A stretch of DNA of 32,439 nucleotides, from the NCBI GenBank assembly GCA_900765165.1, contig CAAFQR010000014.1:1-32439 (forward strand). Reading direction: 5' to 3'. Both the position numbers and the translations under genes were made by a program. Shown piece by piece: positions 7,776 through 14,467 of the stretch. This DNA comes from Veillonellaceae bacterium. Lineage in GTDB: Bacteria > Bacillota > Negativicutes > Veillonellales > Veillonellaceae. The notes under the pieces are model-generated. The model saw nothing but the letters and a program-made list of their open reading frames with translations, made no database searches and was not told the origin of the DNA. Position 1 is the stretch's first letter, and every line of letters begins with the position of its first letter.

Positions 7776-8270
7776 TTACTTTTTATTAGCAATGACTTTG
7801 AACACCTTAGCGCCCGTAGTTTTCAGCTTCGTACCAGTCTGTTTTAAACGGGCACGGGTGCGTGTCACACGAGCTAGCGCGGAAAGGGAGGTTTTCTTAC
7901 GAGGCTTCATGTCACGTAAGGAACCAAAATCACCGCGGTTGACGCTGGTAGCTTTCACGCGTTCAGCACCAAAGGCTTGCTTCAATTCACGCATAATCAG
8001 CGTAGTTTGCATCGGAATGTCGAATGTGTATATGTCTACAGCAGCGTAGCCCATTTCCGGGTACGCATGTACGGCTACGTGGCAACGAGCCGAAACGGCA
8101 ATTAATATTACTTCGTTATCAATAACTTGACAGCTAATTTCATCGATAGGTTGCAAAGTGGCTTCCATTGCGTTGGTTACGCTTTCCTGAATTACAAGGG
8201 GTGAAGAAACCACCGATTCTAAACAGGCGTATAAATCAATCAATAAATGTTGGCCCAATGCATTTGCCAT
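7776..8270 (-). CDS. S-adenosylmethionine decarboxylase-like protein with altered catalytic residues
   Basis: The first ~115 residues clearly match the class 1b bacterial AdoMetDC fold (SpeH/SpeD): LGQHLLIDLYAC at the start, then HVAVHAYPEMGYAAVDIYTF. Normal enzymes cleave themselves before Ser63 (ESH) to make a pyruvoyl cofactor and use His68 and Cys83. Here the same positions read R62-C63-H64, H68 is kept and position 83 is Phe; position 55, usually Ser, is Ile. The protein may therefore cleave differently, act on another substrate or be non-catalytic. Residues ~120-164 form a Lys/Arg-rich tail that standard ~125-residue SpeH lacks. The start is backed by AAGGAAGG before the ATG. No spermidine synthase gene is adjacent. 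Residue comparison is from memory of the T. maritima and B. subtilis enzymes. Confidence 0.8.
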   Translation of the reverse strand: MANALGQHLLIDLYACLESVVSSPLVIQESVTNAMEATLQPIDEISCQVIDNEVILIAVSARCHVAVHAYPEMGYAAVDIYTFDIPMQTTLIMRELKQAFGAERVKATSVNRGDFGSLRDMKPRKKTSLSALARVTRTRARLKQTGTKLKTTGAKVFKVIANKK

Positions 8271-8310
8271 AGGGTCACCTTCCTTCTCATTATCAAAATG
8301 GTATTATCTT

Positions 8311-8339
8311 ATTATACCTTGTAATGCATAGAATGTAAA
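8311..8339 (-). promoter_or_regulatory. Promoter of the AdoMetDC-like gene
   Basis: On the minus strand TTTACA (8339-8334), a 17-nt spacer and consensus TATAAT (8316-8311), about 40 nt before the start codon. Confidence 0.65.
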
Positions 8340-8355
8340 ATAGAACAGCTTCATA

Positions 8356-8387
8356 AATAATCGTAATACTATCTGTAGTAGATTATT
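8356..8387. promoter_or_regulatory. Inverted repeat in the divergent intergenic region
   Basis: AATAATC (8356-8362) and GATTATT (8381-8387), with inner TACTA/TAGTA arms, form an interrupted dyad just upstream of the minus-strand promoter. The 410-nt gap 8271-8680 otherwise holds the two promoters listed and a second possible plus-strand promoter, TTGACA (8449-8454) with 17 nt to TATTCG. I see no gene in it. Confidence 0.3.
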
Positions 8388-8580
8388 CCTGTAAACTATA
8401 CTAGAGTTCATACTTACCGGTTATACGGTGGTATTACATTAAAGCATATTGACAGGTGAGAAAATTAGATTTATTCGTTTCGTGTAATTTTGAATAAAGT
8501 CCAACTGTACAGGAATGCACAGACTACCGTCAAAAAAGCGTCAAACCATGTATGTAAATAACTCATAGGCCAATGATGAA

Positions 8581-8609
8581 TTTACATTATTCTAGTAATA
8601 TGTTATTCT
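8581..8609 (+). promoter_or_regulatory. Probable promoter of the D-lactate dehydrogenase-type gene
   Basis: TTTACA (8581-8586), a 17-nt spacer and TATTCT (8604-8609). The leader would be about 65 nt. Confidence 0.45.
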
Positions 8610-8680
8610 AATTTCGACATCAGTTAATCAATTATCTCTGTACATGTGTGCAGTGTAAGATATCACGGGAGGTCCTAATT

Positions 8681-11500
8681 ATGGGTACATTTATGAAAAA
8701 AAATTATGACGAGTTCGCATCCAAAGCAGAAAAAATTTGCCCTGGTCGCGTGTATACCGATTACTTACGTCGGTACGCCTATGGGGTGGATGCTTCCTGC
8801 TACAGCTATTTGCCGAAAGTCGTTGTAAAACCGCACAACGAAGCGGAAGTTGTGGAATTAATCCACTTAGCTAACGCTTGTGGCACGCCGATTACGTTCC
8901 GTGCGGCTGGTAGTTCTTTGTCTGGTCAGTGTTCTTCTGAAGACGTATTAATCGTTGCTAACGACGGTTTCAAATACGCTCAGGTATTGGAAAACGGCAA
9001 TGCTATTCGTTTAGCTTGTGGCGTTATCGGTAGCGATGCTAACGAAAAGTTGGCTCCGTACGGCAAGAAAATCGGTCCTGACCCGGCTACGTTGACCACT
9101 GCTTTGGTAGGCGGTATTCTCAATAACAACTCCAGCGGTATGTGCTGTGGTACGGCTCAGAACTCCTACAAGACGATTCGTTCCGTTCGCGTTGTATTAG
9201 CTGATGGTTTCATCTTGGATACGGGCGATAAGGACAGCGTTCGTCGCTTCATGTCTGAACGCGCTGACATGGTAAAACAGATCCTTGACTTGCGCGAAGG
9301 CATCATGAAAGACCCAGAATTAGTTGACTTAATTCAGCGTAAATTCAAAATTAAGAACACCACTGGTTACAGCATCAACTCCTTGGTAGACTTCGAAGAC
9401 GTAGTTGATATCTTGAACCACTTGTTCGTAGGTAGTGAAGGTACGTTGGGCTTCGTAAGTGAAATCACTTACAACTGCGTAGAAAACGCTAAATTCAAAG
9501 GTTGCGGCCTTGCCTTCTATGGCAACCTCAACGACGCATCCCGCGCCGTAGTAACCTTGGCTGGTATGTCCCGTGACGTAGTTGTAGCCGCTGAAATGAT
9601 GGACTATTTGTCCTTGAAGAGCGTTCAGCAGTTGCCGGAAGTTCCTGACTTCGTTCGTGGTATTCCGGAAGGCACGAGCTGCATCTTGTTCCAGTCCGAA
9701 AGCAATGATGAAGCTGAATTGGACAAGAACTTGGAATTCATCAAGAATGCGTTGAAAGACATTCCGACCGTTATTCCGAGCATGTACTCCAAAGAAGCTG
9801 CTGAATACGATAAATGGTGGTTAATCCGTAAAGGCTTGTTGCCGATCGCTGCCGGCTTACGTCGTAGCGGTACTACGGTTATCACCGAAGACGTTTGCTT
9901 CAAAATTGAAGACTTCACCGCTGGTATTGAAATGATTACGGAATTGTTCCACAAATACGATTTCGTAGATAGCGGCATTATCTTTGGTCATGCCTTGAGC
10001 GGTAACGTTCATTTCATCATCACACCGGACTTCAACGACAAACGTGAAATGGATAACTTCAGTGCTTTGGTTAAAGAAATGGCTGAACGCACTGCCGGTG
10101 TTGAAGGCTCTATTAAAGCCGAACATGGTACTGGCCGCATGGTTGCACCGTTCGTTGAATTGGAATGGGGTCACAAAGCCTATGCCGTTAACCGCAAGGT
10201 TAAGGAAATCTTTGACCCGACCGGTATTTTGAACCCGGACGTTATCATCACTGATGACCCGAACATCTACAAGAAAAACTTGAAAGCCATGAGCGAAATC
10301 GACCCGTTGTTCAACATGTGTATGGAATGTGGCTTCTGTGAAAAGAACTGCCCGAGCCGCAACCTTACCTTGACTCCGCGTCAACGTATTTCTTTGCTCC
10401 GTGAAGAACAGCGCCTCTTAAAAGAAGGCAACACGGAAATGGCTGCTGAATTGAAGAAAGGCTACGAATACTATGGCGTAGACACTTGCGCAGCTTGCTC
10501 CATGTGTTCTCAGCTTTGCCCGTTAGGCATTGATACGGCTCAAATCGCAATTTCCATGCGTAAGATTGACCCGAAGGGCACTGCATTGGCTCATGCTATT
10601 TACAATAACTTCAGCACCACCATTAAGGCTGCTAAGGTTGGTACCACCTTGGGTGGCGTAGCTGGTAAGATTGCTACGAAAGCTTTGTTGGCTAAGATTA
10701 GTACTGATGCTCATAAATTGACGGGCTTAACTCCGTACATGCCGACGACCATGCCGAAGGCTAACCCGTACGAATTGAGCAACAAACGTAACCCGAATTA
10801 TCATAAGAACGTTGTATACTTCAGCACCTGTGCTAACCGTGCATTCCGTCCGAACCAGGGCTATGACGATCCGCGCAGCTTGCAGCAGGTATTCGAAAGC
10901 TTGTGTGACAAGGCTGGTTACAACGTAATCTACCCGCCGCACATTGAAAATCTCTGCTGTGGCTTGAGCTTCGAAAACTACGAAGACATCGACAAACAGG
11001 CTTTGGCTGATTTGAAGGCCGCTTTGATGCAGGCTTCCGAAGGTGGCTTGTACCCAATCGTTATTGATCACAGTGCTTGCTTCAACCATGCATTCAAACA
11101 TATTAAAGGTTTGAAAATCCTTGATATTTCTGAATTCTTGTACAGCATCTTGCCGGACCTCAACGTTGTAAAATGCAATGAAACGGTTATGGTTCACAAA
11201 CAGTGTAAAGTTAAGGTATTGGGCAAAGATAAATACATCGAATTAGTAGCTCGTGCTTGCACGGACAAAGTATTCAACATTAAGAGCTTTGCATGCTGCG
11301 GTTTCGCCGGTCAGAAAGGCTTCTTCACTCCGGAATTGAACCACGCTGCTACGAAAGACTTAGCTGCTGAAGTTAAGGAATATGGTTGCACCTTAGGCGT
11401 AAGCTCCAGCTCCACTTGTGAAGTTGGTTTGGGTGAACGCAGTGGTATCCCGTTCGTAGGCGTTGCTTACCTGTTGGATCGTTGCTCCACTCGTAAATAA
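8681..11500 (+). CDS. FAD/Fe-S D-2-hydroxyacid (D-lactate) dehydrogenase, GlcD-GlcF-type fusion
   Basis: A 939-residue flavoprotein joining an FAD-binding oxidase to an iron-sulfur subunit. The FAD domain carries AAGSSLSGQ and PDPATLTTALVGGILNNNSS; an FAD-oxidase C-terminal domain follows (HALSGNVHFIITPDF, EHGTGRMV). Two 4Fe-4S clusters are bound by CMECGFCEKNCP (about residue 545) and CAACSMCSQLCP (about 602). Two CCG domains end the protein (NLCCGLSFEN near 757, ACCGFAGQKG near 871). This architecture is that of YdiJ/Dld-II-like enzymes that oxidise D-lactate or D-2-hydroxyglutarate and pass electrons to a membrane or flavoprotein acceptor. In a lactate-using Negativicute D-lactate is the likely substrate (inferred). 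The start is moved to the ATG behind GGGAGGT; the upstream in-frame GTG at 8648 has no binding site. Confidence 0.88.
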   Translation: MGTFMKKNYDEFASKAEKICPGRVYTDYLRRYAYGVDASCYSYLPKVVVKPHNEAEVVELIHLANACGTPITFRAAGSSLSGQCSSEDVLIVANDGFKYAQVLENGNAIRLACGVIGSDANEKLAPYGKKIGPDPATLTTALVGGILNNNSSGMCCGTAQNSYKTIRSVRVVLADGFILDTGDKDSVRRFMSERADMVKQILDLREGIMKDPELVDLIQRKFKIKNTTGYSINSLVDFEDVVDILNHLFVGSEGTLGFVSEITYNCVENAKFKGCGLAFYGNLNDASRAVVTLAGMSRDVVVAAEMMDYLSLKSVQQLPEVPDFVRGIPEGTSCILFQSESNDEAELDKNLEFIKNALKDIPTVIPSMYSKEAAEYDKWWLIRKGLLPIAAGLRRSGTTVITEDVCFKIEDFTAGIEMITELFHKYDFVDSGIIFGHALSGNVHFIITPDFNDKREMDNFSALVKEMAERTAGVEGSIKAEHGTGRMVAPFVELEWGHKAYAVNRKVKEIFDPTGILNPDVIITDDPNIYKKNLKAMSEIDPLFNMCMECGFCEKNCPSRNLTLTPRQRISLLREEQRLLKEGNTEMAAELKKGYEYYGVDTCAACSMCSQLCPLGIDTAQIAISMRKIDPKGTALAHAIYNNFSTTIKAAKVGTTLGGVAGKIATKALLAKISTDAHKLTGLTPYMPTTMPKANPYELSNKRNPNYHKNVVYFSTCANRAFRPNQGYDDPRSLQQVFESLCDKAGYNVIYPPHIENLCCGLSFENYEDIDKQALADLKAALMQASEGGLYPIVIDHSACFNHAFKHIKGLKILDISEFLYSILPDLNVVKCNETVMVHKQCKVKVLGKDKYIELVARACTDKVFNIKSFACCGFAGQKGFFTPELNHAATKDLAAEVKEYGCTLGVSSSSTCEVGLGERSGIPFVGVAYLLDRCSTRK

Positions 11501-11552
11501 AATAATAGCATAGCGTATTATTACCTTTATAAAGATAAGATGTAACGTTAAC

Positions 11553-11626
11553 AAAGGCAAACTGCAATGTAATTGCCTTTACTGAAAAATAAGGTCTGAG
11601 AAAAAATTGCTCAGACCTTATTTTTT
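11553..11626 (+). terminator. Tandem hairpins ending in a strong terminator
   Basis: AAAGGCAA (11553-11560) pairs with TTGCCTTT (11573-11580). Then a perfect 16-bp stem (11585-11600 with 11610-11625) runs into a T tract. This insulates the dehydrogenase from the island that follows. Confidence 0.9.
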
Positions 11627-11814
11627 GTGTAGTCGTAATTGCTTAAAACATTATAAAAATAGGTAGGAATATGAGATATATCGGTATAGCGGCATAGATA
11701 TATTTAGATTTTTGGGTCGATAATTCAGATTGAAATATTATCAATTTTATAAATATTTTATTGAGAAGAAAGAATGATTGGTATATAATAAAATCAATAA
11801 TAAATTTGTGTTGA
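11627..11814. other. AT-rich junction of the accessory island
   Basis: Very AT-rich sequence with no convincing gene. A minus-strand hydrophobic frame (11643-11852, GTG start) has no ribosome binding site and partly opposes the exoprotein remnant, so I do not call it. The sharp fall in GC against both flanks marks the left edge of the island. Confidence 0.5.
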
Positions 11815-12210
11815 TATTCCGGTGGATTCAACTTATCTACTGATAAAGGCACAGCATTAAATCCTTTAGGACTAGGAAAAGTAACAGAAGCGTATTTACA
11901 AGAGGCAAAAAAATGGGAAGAGGGCGGTGCCTATAAGTTACTTCTTCATGGCGCTTTAGGGAGTGTCTTATCGGGGATGTCGGGGCAAGGCGTTTCGTCC
12001 GGTATGTTAAGTGCTACGAGCAATGAAGCATTGCAAACATCGCTGGCTAATATACAAGATCCATAATTACATAAATTGGCAAGTTTTGTTATCGGGCGAA
12101 CACTCGGGCATGATGTTGGAGGAGCCGTTTCGAGTATTGCTACAGAAAAAAATTGGTTGAATCATTATGACCAAATGGCATTACTAGCGGATATTATTAA
12201 TTATAAATAG
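11815..12210 (+). pseudogene. Decayed 3' end of a CdiA/haemagglutinin-like exoprotein (pre-toxin region)
   Basis: One frame reads from 11815 to TAA at 12064-12066 and continues in the same frame to TAG at 12208-12210. The translation contains LLLHGALGSVLSGMSGQG, then SNEAL, LHKLASFVIGRTLG, GGAVSSIATEKNWLNHYDQ. The HGALG...G-rich segment, the ...GAVSSIAT stretch and the final WLNHxxQ are typical of the region just before the variable toxin domain in two-partner-secretion/CDI exoproteins of Negativicutes and Proteobacteria. There is no start codon, the protein would normally be thousands of residues, and an in-frame stop interrupts it. It is a remnant left when a toxin cassette was acquired or a cdiA locus was deleted. 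Confidence 0.7.
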
Positions 12211-12227
12211 TCGTGGTTTCCTAATGT

Positions 12228-12725
12228 ATGTTTAATCAACAAGGAGATAATGAAGTGTTAGTTGGAGAGGAACCGGGAATACCTTTCCGTTATCAAGGAT
12301 CCTATGTAGTAGACTCTTCATCGTATAATCCTAGTACAGACTATAAGAATGTTTACGTTCTAAATGTATCAACGGAAGGAGCTAAAGAAGTTGCAGAAAA
12401 GGTAAACAATAATATCAAGGAGTCGGGATATACTTATCGTAACACTGATGTTTGGATTACACCAAAGCGAAAAGGTGATGTTGCCTATCGATTAAACGGC
12501 GACACTTCTAGCTATGATTTATTTAGTAATAACTGTGCAACCGTAACTATAGATGCTATAAAAGAAGCATTAGGGAATAGTGACATCATTGTAAATAAAG
12601 ATAATATCGCGAAATTATTATCTACGATACAGCCAGCTACTGTAGAGGATATATTAATAAAGGATTATAAGACGTATCATGGCGAGGGGACTGTGAAAGA
12701 AATACAGAGAGGAAAGCGATTATGA
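12228..12725 (+). CDS. Small toxin-like protein (possible displaced CdiA-CT effector domain)
   Basis: A 165-residue soluble protein, not confidently recognised. It follows the CdiA-like remnant in another frame. A central pattern (VYVLNVSTEGAKEV, then YDLFSNNCATVTIDAIKEAL) resembles permuted papain-like (DUF4105/NlpC-P60-related) domains, where NNC-A/T carries the catalytic Cys. C103 is the only Cys and H151 the only His, and the usual N-terminal His strand is not visible, so the domain may be 5' truncated. The ATG at 12228 lacks a binding site; a GTG at 12255 (codon 10) lies 8 nt after AAGGAG and is the better start, but the longer frame is kept here. The stop overlaps the next start as ATGA. 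Function as a toxin is inferred from context only. Confidence 0.55.
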   Translation: MFNQQGDNEVLVGEEPGIPFRYQGSYVVDSSSYNPSTDYKNVYVLNVSTEGAKEVAEKVNNNIKESGYTYRNTDVWITPKRKGDVAYRLNGDTSSYDLFSNNCATVTIDAIKEALGNSDIIVNKDNIAKLLSTIQPATVEDILIKDYKTYHGEGTVKEIQRGKRL

Positions 12726-13288
12726 AAACGATGAAGTTAAAATTTAGACATATATGGTGGGAACTATTTTTTATGCTAGTTCTAGTCTTTCCTTTAATCG
12801 TATACTTGTCAAGTTTGAAGTTTGGAGAGGAAATAATAATATGGTTTTTGTGTATAGGTATTACGCCAATCGCTTGGCTAGGATTAACATACAAGGCAGA
12901 GGGATTTTGGCGTGTGAGAGCTAAGATTGCTTGGTGGATGTGGCTATATTTTATGACAGGGACAGCTATAGCAAAAACATTGGGAATCCTTATGTTTTTA
13001 TTATTTGGCAATATACTTGTTTTACTTCCCTTTTTCCCTTTTATCATATCTGTGGGAATATATGACTTCTTGTATCGGTTGGGATGGAAATCATATTTGA
13101 GTATTGGGGGGTATTTTCAGTTTCAACCAAGTTTTCTTTTTAATAAATGGACTTGGAAAGCATCAGATCAATTATATTTCATTGTGGTTACATTACTTAT
13201 TGTATATGGTAGTATATTTATTGCTAAATGGCGATATAAGCCGGAAACTGAGTCGGAGGAGAAGAATGATTGTAAGATGATAAAGTAA
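12722..13288 (+). CDS. Multi-pass membrane protein, candidate immunity protein
   Basis: A 188-residue protein with about five hydrophobic segments (roughly residues 11-31, 37-57, 70-86, 88-117 and 150-168), Trp-rich, with a charged C-terminal tail rich in Glu and Lys. No family recognised. Its ATG overlaps the stop of the toxin-like gene (ATGA), with GAGAGGAAAG upstream, so the two are translationally coupled. In CDI and related systems the gene directly after the toxin domain is the immunity gene, and membrane immunity proteins are known. That role is inferred from position. Codon and base use are AT-rich like the toxin gene and unlike the flanking chromosome, suggesting joint transfer. Confidence 0.6.
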   Translation: MKTMKLKFRHIWWELFFMLVLVFPLIVYLSSLKFGEEIIIWFLCIGITPIAWLGLTYKAEGFWRVRAKIAWWMWLYFMTGTAIAKTLGILMFLLFGNILVLLPFFPFIISVGIYDFLYRLGWKSYLSIGGYFQFQPSFLFNKWTWKASDQLYFIVVTLLIVYGSIFIAKWRYKPETESEEKNDCKMIK

Positions 13289-13324
13289 GAGTCTTGATTA
13301 TAGATACAGTATATATGACTGTGT

Positions 13325-13402
13325 AAAAAGAAAATGTCATCAGTAACTCTCCAGTATATAATAAAGTGGATTAAATCAAATGCTGGAGGTTCCTGATGAC
13401 AT
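13325..13402 (-). repeat. Long inverted repeat, likely terminator, possibly a mobile-element scar
   Basis: ATGTCATCAG (13334-13343) followed by CTCCAG (13349-13354) is mirrored by CTGGAG (13383-13388) and CTGATGACAT (13393-13402). Over about 22 bp only two mismatches and one indel occur; the loop is about 27 nt. On the minus strand it runs into TTTTCTTTTT, so it can end the DUF896 transcript. The long arms also resemble the two ends of a collapsed insertion element; no target-site duplication is visible. Confidence 0.55.
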
Positions 13403-13432
13403 ACAATGGATTCATAATATTTTATTTTTCTG

Positions 13433-13615
13433 TTAGTTAGGTTTATCCACAAACTCAATGCGGTCTAGCTGTTGTTTAACCTGACCTTTAATATAGTTAA
13501 GATATAGGCCATATAAGGCTTTCTTTTCTTCTAATTCATCAGGGGTCAACTCGATGCCGGCTTTCTTTTTGTGAGCCAGTTCGTTGATTCGTTTTAATAC
13601 GTCGTTAATTTCCAT
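13433..13615 (-). CDS. DUF896 (YnzC-like) small helical protein
   Basis: A 60-residue protein matching the DUF896/UPF0291 family: MEINDVLKRINELAHKKKA, then LTPDELEEKKALYGLYL and a charged end with VKQQLD. In B. subtilis YnzC is a small two-helix cytosolic protein encoded next to the SOS cell-division inhibitor YneA; its molecular role is unclear. The start at 13615 is set by GGGAGG seven bases upstream. The longer upstream frame to 13666 has no such site. Upstream on the minus strand a TTGACA (13676-13671) is present but without a well-placed -10. Confidence 0.85.
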   Translation of the reverse strand: MEINDVLKRINELAHKKKAGIELTPDELEEKKALYGLYLNYIKGQVKQQLDRIEFVDKPN

Positions 13616-13725
13616 AAACCCTCCCATTAGTTGATACATAATCTCGTTACTTCTATAGTACCACAATTGTCAAGGATGGTGTATAATGAATATCGATGTT
13701 ATTTGTCTCTAAGAAAGGGTATTTT

Positions 13726-14427
13726 ATGCGCGTTACGAAAGCGATAAAGGCGGAACAAATCCGCATTTTGGAGACGGTTTATCACGATGCGAAGCCGGCT
13801 CTCCATTACAACAGCCCCTTTGAATTATTGGTGGCCGTTGTGTTATCGGCTCAATGTACTGACGAACGAGTAAATATTATTACGGGGCGGTTATTCCCAA
13901 AATATAGCGACCCGGCGGATATGCTCGCTTTAGGTACAGCCAAATTGGAAAGATTAATTCGTGACTGCGGCTTATATCGAGCCAAAGCAGCCAATCTCAT
14001 AAAAACCTGCGACATTCTCGTTCATAAGTATGGCGGGGAAGTACCGCAGTCCTTTGATGAACTGGTAACGTTACCGGGCGTAGGCCGCAAAACGGCGAAT
14101 GTATTGGTATCGGTGCTGTTTAACATCCCGGCTATCGCCGTGGATACCCACGTGTTCCGCGTGTCAAACCGTTTGAAATTAGCTGTAGGCAAGACGCCGG
14201 AGGAAGTAGAGGAAAAGCTAAAGAAAGCTATCCCTATGGACAAGTGGAGCGCCGCTCATCATTGGCTTATCTACCATGGTCGTCGCGTGTGCAAGGCGCG
14301 CAAGCCCTTGTGTGACGAATGCCCGTTGGCATCGGTTTGTCCGTCTGCTGGTGTAGCTGATGGACCGGCAACGCCGAAGGCAGTGGCTAAGGCAAATTCA
14401 AAAGCAAGAGCTGAGACAGCTGAGTAA
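13726..14427 (+). CDS. nth: Endonuclease III (DNA glycosylase/AP lyase)
   Basis: Removes oxidised pyrimidines and nicks abasic sites in base excision repair. The helix-hairpin-helix LPGVGRKTANVL holds the catalytic Lys122, and VDTHVFRV holds the catalytic Asp140. The iron-sulfur loop is C-X6-C-X2-C-X5-C in CKARKPLCDECPLASVC. About 20 extra Ala/Lys-rich residues follow the cluster. The 233-residue start at 13726 is preferred over the in-frame ATG at 13696 because AAAGGG precedes it. A TATAAT lies at 13682-13687, about 40 nt before the start, with a weak -35. Confidence 0.95.
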   Translation: MRVTKAIKAEQIRILETVYHDAKPALHYNSPFELLVAVVLSAQCTDERVNIITGRLFPKYSDPADMLALGTAKLERLIRDCGLYRAKAANLIKTCDILVHKYGGEVPQSFDELVTLPGVGRKTANVLVSVLFNIPAIAVDTHVFRVSNRLKLAVGKTPEEVEEKLKKAIPMDKWSAAHHWLIYHGRRVCKARKPLCDECPLASVCPSAGVADGPATPKAVAKANSKARAETAE

Positions 14428-14467
14428 GCTTGTGTTAGCTTAATATAGTATAAAAGGAGGCCTCCGA

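Noticed and set aside
8648..8680. Extended start (GTG 8648) for the D-lactate dehydrogenase-type gene
   Set aside because: No binding site precedes it; GGGAGGT lies just before the ATG at 8681.
11643..11852. Minus-strand hydrophobic 69-codon frame
   Set aside because: GTG start without a ribosome binding site, AT-rich by composition, and partly antisense to the exoprotein remnant.
13325..13402. Intact MITE or insertion sequence
   Set aside because: No target-site duplication, no transposase, and a T tract on the minus strand that fits a terminator; kept only as a possible scar.
14456..14465. GGAGGCCTCC palindrome as an operator
   Set aside because: It has no loop, contains the ribosome binding site, and is most simply a strong GGAGG site with chance symmetry.
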